Shown piece by piece: positions 22,433-33,239 of a stretch of DNA of 64,000 bases (position 1 is its first letter; each line of letters begins with the position of its first letter). A model generated the notes under the pieces. That model had not been told where the DNA came from, did not search any database, and saw nothing but the letters and a program-made list of their open reading frames with translations. Origin of the DNA: Berberis thunbergii (Eukaryota > Streptophyta > Magnoliopsida > Ranunculales > Berberidaceae). The position numbers and the translations under genes were made by a program. The DNA is taken from assembly GCA_003290165.1 (NCBI GenBank), contig QNQO01000221.1:1-64000 (forward strand), read 5' to 3'.

Positions 22433-22750
22433 GAGTGTGTTTGGTTGCATGGAATCCTATGCCATGAGAATCCATGAGGGGACCCCTACATTTTAGGCTA
22501 AATTGATATATCACTCCACATCCACCATTTGATTTTGTGATCATTGGTGGGAATGAAAGTCCCATGAACATGGGAATCCCACTCCTTGGTTTCCCAAGGC
22601 ATGTGATTCTCATGTTCATAAGATTTCCATTCCCACCATTGATAACAAAATCAAATAGTGCATTTAGAGTTATACCTCAAATTAGCCTAAAATATAGGGG
22701 TCCCTTCATGGATTCCCATGACATAGGATTTCATGCAACCAAACACACCC
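22433..22750 (+). mobile_element. Harbinger/Tourist-like MITE (318 bp)
   Basis: Terminal inverted repeats begin GAGTGTGTTTGGTTGCATG at the left and end TGCAACCAAACACACCC at the right. The two halves are complementary for most of their length, so it can fold into a hairpin. It is flanked by TCA on both sides (22430-22432 and 22751-22753). The duplicate segment has the empty site with a single TCA at 9630-9632. A three-base duplication and GGGTGTGTTTGG-like ends fit PIF/Harbinger MITEs. No coding capacity. Confidence 0.92.
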
Positions 22751-22753
22751 TCA

Positions 22754-23554
22754 GTTGATTCAAACAAACCACCTCACCAGGGCTGAAATCATCAACTCGT
22801 CGTCATTATCGTCATGAAGGAAGGACTAAAACTCAAATGTAAGTTCAATCTAATGATCTAAGTTGGGTTGCAACTCTGACTCAGTTCTATCATGACCAAG
22901 GTGTTTAAAATTAGAAGCAAACAAGATAAAAACACCTTGTAAATTTCAAATGCCAAAACAGGTGCATATTAATTTTTATTCGAAGAATACTTAATTTGTT
23001 AGGAAACCAAGTTTATCAGCTTATATGTATCAAACACCTAGTGTACTAATGCTTTCTTTTTAACAATCGTGTCCATTTGCATTACATTACAGATCGACAT
23101 TGAAATGTTATCAATGTTTCAACCCCCCTCCCCATTCCACTAGAAAATCTAATTGAGTAAATCATAGAGATTACAATAGATACATAATGTTTCATTCCTT
23201 ACAAAAAAGCTTTGATCTGGCATCATCAAAGGAGGTTTTTTACAACCTCAAGATACACAAATACTTCGAGGATTTCATCACTCTTTCAAGATCACGCCAC
23301 GTCATCCTGGTTACAAAACATAGTTGCAAGGACCTGGTTTCCTAGTGTTTTCGAATTCAAATATACAGAAGTTTTGTTTGTGTGTTCCTAAAAATATTTG
23401 CCAATTTCAAATAAACTGCAACTTTAAGCTATTTAAATAAGCACATTGAGAGCCAATGATGAACATATCTATGCAAGGAAATAAAAATAAATAAATAAAT
23501 AACTCTTAGCATTTAACAATTTTTATTTAAATATTGTGAAAATTACTTTCACAT
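22754..23554 (+). other. Array flank after the MITE
   Basis: Matches 9640-9830 and then 13744-14210, i.e. the sequence on both sides of Copia B. A segment at about 23225-23345 has no counterpart in the other copy, either a small insertion here or a deletion there. No gene is seen. Confidence 0.5.
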
Positions 23555-24430
23555 GCAATGGTTGCAGGGCATTTGATATAGAGTACCTTTATGGACCGTT
23601 TGGGACCTGACGCAATAATTCAACTATAAAACTGAGGATAAGAAAAAGAAAATTGCAACAAAAAAAATACTTGCATCACTAAAAGAAGTAACAGATACAA
23701 ATACAATCTCCCTTATTGCTGACTATTTATAATTATCTTTACCTGAATTCAATTTCAAGAAAAAGAGCTTTGCACAAGAGTTTATTCTGGTATGTTCTTG
23801 AACTCCACGATCTACAAATAACTTACGCCATATTGATCATATAGAACCTCAATAATTTAATAACTTAATAATCTCAATTAAATATATAGATTTATAATTC
23901 GCTACATTTATATAGGTCCCACTAATATACAAATTAATAATTTATCAATTAGGTCATTGTTGTATGGATGATGTGTTGTATTAAAATGACTTTTGTTTAA
24001 TTAAGACTTTTTGCTTGTTTAAATGTTCATAAAATTGAATAATATAGTACATTGAACAATCAACTTTGTTGAAAAAATAAGTAGATTCACGAATTTTACT
24101 TAAACAAATACATAGAATTGTTAGTTCATAAAACGTGAAAGTAAATGCAATGTACAATATTTAAGAAAATAAAGAATACCTTGATTAATTAAAAGTTATT
24201 AATAATAACATTCATTTATCGATTATTTAATATTTGCTAAATTAATAGATTTATCTTGGTCCCAAGGCTATTAATTTATAGAGGTTTAACTCTAGTCTCC
24301 ATGGACATGTCCAACCAATGGGAGGAAATTAGTTGAAATAATAACAATTTATGGATTGCAGTAGTCAACCCTTTGGCTTCCTAATCAGAGAGCTCAGCCA
24401 TGTACTTGATACAAAGTTAATATTTTTTCA
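23555..24430 (-). pseudogene. Minus-strand gene relic, unit 5
   Basis: Two blocks. At about 24362-24430 the minus strand reads CIKYMAELSD, a TAG, then EAKGLT; the counterpart at 31660-31740 has a Gln codon there. At about 23560-23612 lies the recurring exon with a four-base deletion relative to 31286-31349 and a shifted frame. The paired differences support coding ancestry followed by decay. Confidence 0.45.
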
Positions 24431-25652
24431 ACTTTGTCTCACTAACACTTGTGTTTTACTTTGTTTCAATACTGGGCCCAAATTTAGTAGGATGTCAAAA
24501 GTAGAATTTGAAATTAATTTTCACATTGTTGTTTCAACTTATTAAAGCCTAGTATAAGATAAAATCCGACCCACCTCTCTTAAGCTTACCTCTTAAAATC
24601 ACGTGCAGCTGCTGGGGATGAGGTGGGGAAGTCACCGTCAAAGTCTCAAAATTTACAAACTTAGTACAATATATATTTTAGTAAGAAGGAAACGGTGTTT
24701 TTTTTAATTTATCTTTTCTACTTTTAAAAGAACTTAAGGCACTTCAATAGAACTTTCCAAGTGAGATTATTTTCAGAGAAAATCTAACAAGTTATGCTTC
24801 GGATACCTAACATCTTAAAATATGTTAAATGCAAGACTTGGCCACCTCAAGAAATCAGATGATCCTCATCATCCAATTAACAAGGGCCCATTTAGTACTA
24901 GTGGTCCATCTCATAGCAAGCAAATACTATAAAAAGTACATAAGGTCATTTCTAACATAATACAACAGCCAAATAAATACCATCTTACTTGAAGCATAAC
25001 AGACACATATATAGGGTGGGGCCTTACCAACCCCGGCTTGCTTTGAAAAAAAAAGACACATAGGGTTTATTCTAGAATGACTACAACTAACATCATAAGA
25101 GATGTTGATCTACAGGAAACCCTAGTGATCCGCACTTCGAATATATACTCTGCATGGCACAATGAAATCCATAGGAAACAACTCTCATTTCTCTTCTTCC
25201 TATGTAGAATTCCAACTTCTTCTTGTTTCCCTCTATTTCTCCTAAGTAGTTGCAGTACAACTCCTACTATTTTAATCATAAACCACTCTCGAACGAAATA
25301 AAAGATCCTGCAGTACTCTCTCATGTTTTGTGCTTATCCCTTTCTCCCGAGTACCATTTTAACTGGATACTATAAATATATGTTACTCTTGGAAAAAAAG
25401 AGTTAAAAAGTTTTATATTATTTTATTTTTAGTTATCTGCAATGTCCATGGGAGGCTGTGAATCCTAAAAAATTAAGATAATGAACTTTAACTACATGTT
25501 AATGGAGTACTCCATGGGGACACGCTCCTTGAAGATACATACAACTTCCTTCTCTACGATCACTCACACCTTCCTTGAACATACATAACAACAAACAGAA
25601 ACGCATTTGCTAATACCTGCATTATAGTGTGTTCGAGTGAAAACAAGAAAGA
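24431..25652 (+). other. Flank between units 5 and 6, 5' flank of copy 6
   Basis: The first part matches 31740-32060. The second part is the usual 5' flank of the small gene, with the block GGAGTACTCCATGGGGAC near 25504. The TATA position is lost (CCTTCCTTGAACATACAT). No gene is seen. Confidence 0.5.
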
Positions 25653-25985
25653 ATGGAAGTTGCAGTGGCTGGGGTAATACTTCAATGTATTCATGAAGGA
25701 TGCTCATATTCATTTGACTTGGGGAAATAATGAAGACCGTACCATCGTAACTGCAATTGTGCCCTGCATCAAGCGAAAAAGGGATGTTCAAACTATTCTC
25801 AGAGAAGGAAATTATCATTCCCAACTAAGCAAACATAGAGGAAATGTGTCTTGTCCATGACAACCACCAATTACTCCTCCCAACCTTCTTCAGCTGCAAT
25901 AGTGTCTCCAAGAGGAGAAACAACACAATTAAGATTGGCTTATACTACCGAAGAACGATACTCAAGGGAAACTTCATTGGACTGG
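25653..25985 (+). pseudogene. Small Cys-rich gene, copy 6 (two adjacent stops)
   Basis: Starts MEVAVAGVILQCIHEGC. TAA TGA replaces the Glu-Arg pair before RPYHRNCNCALH, and the conserved Trp codon has become TAG near 25832. One further Ser/Asn loss occurs near CSNYSQRR. The 3' flank was struck by the LINE insertion at about 26025. Confidence 0.82.
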
Positions 25986-26020
25986 CAAAGAATGCTTGAA
26001 GGCAATTGTACATTTTATAG

Positions 26021-27604
26021 TTGTTAGTCCATAATTATTTTTTCTTTTTCCCGATTCGTTCATACGCATCCTCAGATTTCATGGGGTCTAAAGATCGCGT
26101 GTTTCATCGCAGAGTTAGTGCCACAGAAGTGAGAGAAGCTTTAAAAAGAATGAAGACAGGGAAAGCCGTTGGATCGGATGATATACCAATTGAAGAATGG
26201 AAATGTCTGGGAGAAGCTGGGATTCAATGGCTAACTAAGCTCTTTAATAGGATTATGAAAACTAGAAAAATGCCAGATTCATGGAGGCATAGCATTGTGG
26301 TACCAATTTATAAGAACAAAGGGGATATCCAGAATTGCTCGAACTATAGAGGGATAAAGCTTATGAGTCATACGATGAAACTTTGGGAGAGGGTTATAGA
26401 ACAAAGACTTAAGAGTTTAACCACGATTTCGGAGAATCAATTTGGATTTATGCCAGGTAGGTCTACTACGAAGGCCATCTTCCTGCTTAGGCAAACTGTA
26501 GAAAAATATCGAGAGGCACGTAAGAGTTTGCATATGGTTTTTATTGATCTGGAGAAAGCATATGATAGGGTCCCCAGGGAGTTAATTTGGTGGGTGCTTG
26601 AAAGGAAGAAATTGTCTCAATGTTATGTCGATATCATTAAGGATATGTATGAAGGGGTTGTAACAAGTGTTCGCTCAGTAGGTGGGATGTCTAGTGAATT
26701 TCCAGTGACAGTAGGACTACATCAAGGGTCGGCGTTAAGTCCATATCTCTTTGCTTTGGTCATGGATGAGTTGACGAGACATCTGCAAGAAGATGTACCT
26801 TGGTGCATGTTATTTGCAGATGATATTGTTTTGATGGATGAGACTAGTGCAGGTTTAGGTCAGAAAATAGTTAAGTGGCAGGAGGCTTTAGAGAGTAAAG
26901 GTTTTAGAATTAGTCGTTCAAAGACGGAGTATCTAGTGTGCAACTTTGGGTGTGAACCAAGAGGGAGAAGTAATGCAATTGAGATCGAAGGTGTCGAGGT
27001 TCCGGAGTGTGAGGCTTTTCGATACCTAGGGTCTATAATTCAAAAGAATGGGGCTATTGGAGCAGATGTAGACCACAAGATTAAAGCTGGTTGGTTGAAA
27101 TGGCGAATGACGTCAGGAGTATTGTGCGATAGAAGGATGCCTGCAAGGCTAAAAGGGAAATGCTATAAGACCATTGTTCGACCAGCCATGCTATACGGTT
27201 CAGAATGTTGGGCTACTACGGGACAACATACGCATAGGATGGCAGTAGCAGAAATGCATATGTTAAGGTGGATGTGTGGTAAAACTCGTAAGGATAAAAT
27301 TAGAAATGAAAGAATTAGGAGATACTTAGGTGTAGCGTCCATAGAGGAAAAAATTAGAAAAAGACGTTTAACTTGGTTTGGTCATGTGCGGAGGAGACCA
27401 AGCACGGCGCCAATTAGAAAATGTTTAGGTTGGCAAGTTAATGGAGGGTGTAGACGGAGGGGACGACCGTTGAAAACTTGGATGAAGACGGTGAATGACG
27501 ATATCATTGAGCTTGGATTAGGTGAGAAAATGCGGGAAGATCGCATTGCTTGGAGAACCAAAATTCATGTAGCCGACCCCAAAAATCTCGGGAATGGGCT
27601 TTGA
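26021..27604 (+). CDS. RTE LINE reverse transcriptase (5'-truncated, open frame)
   Basis: A continuous frame of 527 codons with no internal stop; the element portion probably begins near 26073 (MGSKDRVFHRRVS). RT motifs in order: VVPIYKNKGDIQNCSNYRGI, ENQFGFMPGRST, FIDLEKAYDRVPRE (catalytic Asp), GLHQGSALSPYLFALVMDEL, and FADDIVLMDE with the catalytic Asp pair near 26812-26826. A thumb-like region and a basic C-terminus (RRRGRPLKTWMKTVNDDI) follow, ending DPKNLGNGL. Family members start with an AP endonuclease of about 250 residues, which is absent. The intact frame suggests a fairly recent copy. It cannot move by itself. Confidence 0.9.
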   Translation: MLVHNYFFFFPIRSYASSDFMGSKDRVFHRRVSATEVREALKRMKTGKAVGSDDIPIEEWKCLGEAGIQWLTKLFNRIMKTRKMPDSWRHSIVVPIYKNKGDIQNCSNYRGIKLMSHTMKLWERVIEQRLKSLTTISENQFGFMPGRSTTKAIFLLRQTVEKYREARKSLHMVFIDLEKAYDRVPRELIWWVLERKKLSQCYVDIIKDMYEGVVTSVRSVGGMSSEFPVTVGLHQGSALSPYLFALVMDELTRHLQEDVPWCMLFADDIVLMDETSAGLGQKIVKWQEALESKGFRISRSKTEYLVCNFGCEPRGRSNAIEIEGVEVPECEAFRYLGSIIQKNGAIGADVDHKIKAGWLKWRMTSGVLCDRRMPARLKGKCYKTIVRPAMLYGSECWATTGQHTHRMAVAEMHMLRWMCGKTRKDKIRNERIRRYLGVASIEEKIRKRRLTWFGHVRRRPSTAPIRKCLGWQVNGGCRRRGRPLKTWMKTVNDDIIELGLGEKMREDRIAWRTKIHVADPKNLGNGL

Positions 27605-27612
27605 TGATGATG
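26025..27612 (+). mobile_element. RTE-clade LINE, 5' truncated
   Basis: A non-LTR retrotransposon with RT but no endonuclease in the window, ending in a short TGATGATGATG tail. RTE elements end in such triplet repeats instead of poly-A. The host sequence on the left resembles the flank before 29885 and on the right resumes at TGTATATCAATAGAAT. About 100 bases of host are missing between the two sides compared with other units, and no target duplication is obvious. Confidence 0.88.
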
Positions 27613-28259
27613 TATATCAATAGAATGTTTTCATGGCTATTAAAGTCTAATTTGTTTAGTGAGCATAAAATTTTTCATTTGCATTATGCATATCTACAGG
27701 AAATAAAACAATCACTTTATTCAAACGAAACGCTATACAAAGTGCTCAGGACAAACATCACCTATGAAAAGAAAAACTCTCCCAGAATTCAACATTTTAT
27801 ATAGATACAGAGTGAGATTACCTTCACATGGATAGTTTCGTGGGCAATCCCTTCACATGCATAAGTTGTTGGGCAATGATATAGGTGGAGCTCCTTTAAA
27901 ACCTGATGAAATTAGTTCAACTAGAAATGTAAGAAAGAGAAAATGTATATAAAATAAAATGAAAAGATGCACATTTTTTTCTTTACATCACTAACTAAGA
28001 AGTGAAAATTTAAAACTCCAATCATCATCTCAATTGATAATGAGTTCTTATAATTATCCTCGAACGAATTCAATCAGAATGAAGTTCATGAAACAAACTT
28101 ATTATTGTTGAATATCATACCCACATTGCAGTAGTCAATTGGTAAAACTAACTCCTATCTCCCATTCTGTTTGAGTGAGAAATTAAGTAGTCAGAAAGAC
28201 AAGGCCTTGGTAAGTACACCTAAATATATCTTATCTTCAACTTACGTTGTTGTGGTTAC
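27613..28259 (-). pseudogene. Minus-strand exon relic with an internal duplication (unit 6)
   Basis: At about 27828-27905 the recurring exon can be read as KGAPPISLPNNLCM then a stop. Its donor side (CATGTGAAG followed by GTAATC) is present twice because of a short tandem duplication (TTCACATG near 27833 and 27861). The remaining bases are array flank without a gene. Confidence 0.4.
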
Positions 28260-28800
28260 TTGGTCAAGAACTGCAATCCCATGCTTGCTCTTTCGGGTGC
28301 TTCATTGGTTCATCTTGAAGGCTTCAGCAATCAAAGTTTGGAGCACCATGCTCGACCAGTTGAGAATTGCACATTGAGCATAAAATAGCTTTCATACATA
28401 TTTCTGATGTAGTCGTTTTTATATAATAATTGCATATTCGACTGACTTTTTAAATTTTATGTATGATTTAAATCTAATGAGATTCAATATAATTTAAGTT
28501 CAGTAGATTATAACTACACAGCCAAGATTGAACATGTGCCCTGAGGACCATGAGGTAAAATTCCATAGTTGGTACCAAAACCATCAAGAATTTACAAGTA
28601 CACGGCATAAATCTGTATGAAGTTGCTGTGAGTGGTTGGAGTTTTTACCAAATACAGCCACACTTGGAAGAAGTTTAATTGCTTTATAGCCTTGAAAAAC
28701 ATTAATTGCAACAATCACATGATGAAACCCCAAGGCCCTTAGTATACATCAACAAAAGGCCCATGATACAAATGGTCTATTGTACACCTGCCAAAGAGCA
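28260..28800 (-). pseudogene. Minus-strand exon relics, unit 7
   Basis: At 28260-28366 lies the counterpart of the 144-base exon of unit 3. It reads ILNWSSMVLQTLIAEAFKMN then a stop; a deletion of about 35 bases removed the middle, the GTAACC donor is kept, and the acceptor is GCAA instead of GCAG. Near 28585-28660 a block reads VAVFGKNSN. Near 28740-28795 a block reads DHLYHGPFVDVY. Order and spacing match the other units. Confidence 0.5.
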
Positions 28801-29528
28801 AAGCAAACGCATAGGGCCAAGTCCTTAATAGCTAAGATAAATGTCTTAACTTTTAACTTTTAAAAGTTAAAGCATGGCATAAACATAGAGCCAATTCCAT
28901 ATAACCTCCAGTTAACATATTAAAAAATAGTTGATCTATAGGCAACCCTAGTAATCCTCACTTCTTATTCAAAGTAGAGAAAAGTTGACTCTACACGGCA
29001 CAACGAAATCTATAGTTAACAACTCTCGCTTCTCTTGTTCCCATGCAGATTTGCAACTTCTTCCTCTTTCCTTCTCTCCTAAGTGACAGTACAATCCCTG
29101 TTATATTTAATCAAAAACCACTCTTGAATAAAATAAAAAGATCCTCCGCTACTTTCTTATGTTTTGTTTGTATCCCTTTTTCCTAAGTAGTATCTGAAAT
29201 GGTAATACTATAATCTTAAGTCACTCTTGGAAAAACAGTAAAGAAGTTCTCTATCATTTTTGTTTCAGTACTCTGCTGTCTTTAGCATAATGTCCATGAG
29301 AGGAGGCTTTGAATAAAACAAGATAATGAACTTTAACTTCATGTTAACGGAGTACCCCAAAGTGACACCCTCCTTGAGGATATCTACTTCTGCACTCACA
29401 CCTTCCTATGTAAGTGGAACACACATCAGAAGGGATTCATAAGAACTCCTAACACACACACAACATATATAGCAAAAAAGTAACATACACATGCATTTGC
29501 TTATACCTGCATTATAGTAAGTGTAGTT
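28801..29528 (+). other. 5' flank of copy 7
   Basis: The usual 5' flank. The conserved block GGAGTACCCCAAAGTGAC is near 29349. The TATA position reads CCTATGTAAGTGG, not a TATA box. No gene is seen. Confidence 0.5.
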
Positions 29529-29874
29529 GAAAAGTAGAAAGAATGGAAGCTGCAGCTGGTGGGAACTACTTCAATGCATTCAGGAAGGATGCATATCTTC
29601 ATTTGACCTGGGGAAAGAACGAAGACCTTACCATCGCAACTGCAGCTGTGCCCTTCGTCAATTGAAAAAGGGTTGTCCAAATAATTGTTCTCAGAGAAGG
29701 AAGATATCATTCCCGACTAAGCAAACATGGAGTAACTGTTCCTTGTCCACTGCAGCAACCAGTTACTCCTCCCAATCTTCTTTACCTGCAATAGTGTCTG
29801 AAGGAGGAGAAACAACACAATTTAGATTGTCTTGTACTACCGAAAAGCAATATACGTTGAAGGTATTTTGCTAG
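29529..29874 (+). pseudogene. Small Cys-rich gene, copy 7 (start out of frame)
   Basis: The conserved ATG at 29543 is followed by a one-base deletion at GCTGGTGGGAACTAC. The ATG therefore reads into MEAAAGGNYF and stops early at 29663. In the other frame everything from LLQCIQEGCISSFDLGK through RRPYHRNCSCALRQ to the tail is open up to 29872-29874, but it has no in-frame ATG at its head. It could only be made from a non-ATG codon or by joining to an upstream exon. Otherwise it has lost few conserved residues and must have broken recently. Confidence 0.75.
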
Positions 29875-30339
29875 AAGCAATAGTACATATTTGCTTCTCC
29901 ATACCATTTTTTCTCTGTTAATTGATACATTCCTGTCCACCCCCCACCATTCAAAATGGTCTCGAGGGAAGACTGTACATGTTACTTTACCATGTATATC
30001 ACTAGAATTTTTGCAGAGCTGTTTCAGTCTAATTTGTTTAGTGTTCACAGAATGTTTCATATGCATTACACATGATGTCAGGAAAGAAGGACTAACACTC
30101 AATGGTAAGTTCAATCAAATGATCTAAGTTGGGTTGCAACTCTTACTAAGTTTGATCCTGACCAAGTTGTCTACATAGCTAATTAGATAAAAACACATTG
30201 TTTGTAACTTTTATTTGAAGTGTAGTTAATTTGTTAGAAAAATGAGTTTGTCAGCTATATCTATCAGATAGTGCACTAATGCTTTCTTCATTTTTTTCTC
30301 ACCCACAAGAAATTTTTCATCTGGTGCATTGAGGTGATT

Positions 30340-31745
30340 ACAATGTCAGATGCCTTGCACATACTTTAACGAAAAAATAACTTTGTTCTGATAACTTGTT
30401 AAGACATTGTTACTTACATTTCAACAGAGTCAGTTTTTTTTTTTTTTAAAATAAGCATAGGGATCAGTTACTAATATAACACAAGTTTCAGAAAATTTAG
30501 ATTCCGTTTTTGCTTTGAAAACTTCCAGAATTTATTATCTATCAATCTGCTTTGTAAATTCCTAGAGGAGTATTGTCAACAATGTTTTACCTAAAATGAA
30601 GAATAATGGTATGGAATGAAAGCTTGAAGACACAGAAAGATGTTATAAAACACAACAGGGAGCATATTGACCTGCATGGCTGTAAGCACGAAGCAACCAC
30701 TTAGAAATGTACATAGTAATGACATAGGTCTCCACGATGTCTTGGGTGGTCGGACCATGACACCAACGGTGGTCCAAGGATTCGCTCAACCCTTGGTACC
30801 TCGAGGGTGGAAATATTCTGAGAATCAAGGGAACAGACTCAGGCTTCAAGTTGAAAAAGTATTTACCCTTTGTTTACTGAAAAGATATAAACTAAAGTCT
30901 CTCAACTGGAAGTTAACACACTCATCTCATTCCTTATTCGAACTGAAATATTTTGAAGAAATTGATTGGGATTTATTCATGCTACATTAGTAACCCAATT
31001 AGTTGATACAGAGTAACATTACAAAGTCACCCTACAAATTTTTTATCTAACTGAGAAAATCATTATAATAGAGATAGGTATAATTCCTTACACAAAAGCT
31101 TTGATCGGATTGAATTATTAAGAATATTTGTTTGTTTGTTCCTAGAACTTTTTGCCTCTTTCAAAGAAACTGCAACTTTTTAGCACTATCTAACTAAGCA
31201 CATTGAGAGCTAAGGATGAACAGATCAAGGAAAAGAAAAAATTCCCAGCATTTAACATTTTCTCTTTAAATATTGTGAAAGTCACTTTCACATGCATTGG
31301 TTGCAGGGCATTTGATATATGTATTGTACCTCTGTTAACCGTTTGGGACCTGATGCAAACTAGTTCAACTATAAAAGTGAGAAAGATAAACAGCAAATTG
31401 AAAAGAAAAATATTTACATCACTAAAAGAAGTAACCAGTACACATACAACCTCACTTAATATTGACTTCTTATAATTACCTCAGATGAATTCAATCTCCA
31501 GAGACAGGATTTTCCATATAGAGTTTATTCTGGTATGCTCTTTAACTCGATCTACAAATAATGTACACCATACTGCACATATAATCGATACTTCTCTCCA
31601 AGAAACTGCCCAACCAATGGGGAAGAGTTAGTTGAAAAACAAAAAGAAAAAAATATTAAGGAATGCAACTGTCAAACCTTTCGCTTCCTGATCAGGAAGC
31701 TCAACCATGTCCTTGATATAAAGCTAATAATTTTTTTAACTTTGT
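30340..31745 (-). pseudogene. Minus-strand gene relic, unit 8
   Basis: A well-preserved set. At 31660-31740 the minus strand reads YIKDMVELPDQEAKGLT without a stop. At 31286-31349 it reads VNRGTIHISNALQPMHVK between CAG and GTGAC borders. At about 30672-30846 a long open block contains ESVPLILRIFPPSRYQGL and HGPTTQDIVETYVITMYISK, ending at CATGCAG before GTCAAT. Near 30330-30370 the last-exon region is degraded. This set supplies the clearest version of two exons. Confidence 0.55.
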
Positions 31746-32717
31746 TTCACAAATAGCTGTGCCATACTTTGTTTCAATACCTGGACACAAGTTTCGTAGG
31801 ATGTCAAAAGTAGGATCAGACGTTAATTTTCACATTGTTGTTTCAACTTATTCAGAGCCTAGTATAAGATATCATCCGACCCACCTCTTAAAAGCATGTG
31901 CGGCTGGTGGGGATGGGGGAGTGGAGGTCATACTATAAAATTTACAAAACTTCAGGCACTTCATACAGATTTTCAGAGTAAGATTGTTTGTAGAGAAAAT
32001 CTAATGAGTTATGCTCCAGATACCTAACAACTTAAAAATAAGTTAAATGAATCAACTGACCACCTTAAAAGATGTTGAAGCATAACAAACACATAAGGTC
32101 AATTCCAGAATAGCTACAGGAAACCCTAGTGATCCTCACTTCTAATTCAAAGTAAGAAAAAGGATATTCACCATAGCACAATGAAATCCATAGTAAACAA
32201 CTCCCGTTTCTCTTCTTTCTATGGACAATTCCAACTTCTTCCTCTTTCCCTTTATTTCTCCTTAGTTCATAACAGTACAATTTCTATTATTTTGATCATA
32301 CACCACTCTTGAATGAAATTAAATATCCATGAGTACTTTTTCACTTTTTCTTTTTATCCATGTTTCCTAGGTAGCATTTCAACTGGATACTGTAATCATG
32401 TCACCTCTTGGAAAAACAGTTAAAAATTCCATATTATTTTATTTTCAGTCGTCCACAGGAGGCTGTGAATCCAAAATAATGAAGAGAATGAATTTTAACT
32501 GCATGTTAATGGAGTACCCCATGGTGAGACGCTCCTTGAAGATATCAACATCTGTCACTAGGAACAATTGCACCTTGCTTTTGGAACAGACCACACATCA
32601 AAGGGTCTTCGCCCGAAATCTCAGCACACACAAAACATCCATACCAACAGACATAAAATACACAAACGCATTTTCTTATACCTCCATTATAGTGAGTCGA
32701 GGTGACAAGTTGAGAGC
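31746..32717 (+). other. 5' flank of copy 8
   Basis: Array flank. The conserved block GGAGTACCCCATGGTGAG is near 32511. The TATA position is lost (CACCTTGCTTTTGGAAC). No gene is seen. Confidence 0.5.
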
Positions 32718-32918
32718 ATGGAAGCTGCAGCTACTGGGTTACTTCTTCAATGCGTTCAGGAGGGATGCTTAACTTCATTCGACATGGGGAAAGAACGAAG
32801 ACCCTACCATTGCAACTGCAGCTGTGCCCTGCATCAATTGAAAAAGGGTGTCCAAACAATTGTGCTCATAGAAGGAAAATGCAATACATCATCCCTTATT
32901 CACACCCATATATTTTGA
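32718..32918 (+). pseudogene. Small Cys-rich gene, copy 8 (frameshifted, 3' end replaced)
   Basis: Starts MEAAATGLLLQCVQEGC and keeps the core RRPYHCNCSCALHQLKKG. A one-base deletion then shifts the frame (GGTGTCC for GGTTGTTC), and after GAAGGAAAATG the gene's 3' half is gone. Sequence resembling 33050-33080 follows. The resulting frame is open to 32916-32918 and would give 66 residues with a foreign tail. Expression is doubtful since the TATA box is missing. Confidence 0.75.
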
Positions 32919-33235
32919 AGATATTCATTTGTCCATAGAAATTTTCGCCAACCAAGGATCGTACCCAACTCTTGAAGCAAAACTTTGTCTACCTCAAGAT
33001 TGGAGATCCTTAGAATCAATGGAACAGCCTGAAGCTTCACATCCATATTATCACACAATACATCATTCCTTATTCCCATCCATATATTTTGAAGAATCAA
33101 TAGAAATTTTCGCCACTTTCAAAGAAACTCCAATTTTTTGGCGCTATTTTAAGCATGCTCAGAGCCAATGATGAACATAATCTATGAAGAGAAAAATATC
33201 TCTCGGAATTTAACATTTTATTTCAAAATATTGGG
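32919..33235 (-). pseudogene. Rearranged flank with minus-strand exon remains
   Basis: Contains two near-copies of a segment around CATATATTTTGAAGA (near 32908 and 33085), indicating a local duplication at the breakpoint that removed the end of copy 8. On the minus strand near 32950-33045 the text LQAVPLILRISNLEV matches the ESVPLILRIF exon of unit 8. Confidence 0.45.
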
Positions 33236-33239
33236 AAAA

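Larger units (their letters stand above)
19436..24370 (+). repeat. Segmental duplicate of 6660-15070
   Basis: This block matches 6660-15070 in order and sequence when Copia B (9831-13743) is removed from one side and the MITE (22433-22750) from the other. It contains the 3' end of a copy-1-like gene, a set of minus-strand exon relics and copy 5, the partner of copy 2. Each mobile element is absent from the other copy, so both inserted after the duplication. Confidence 0.8.
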
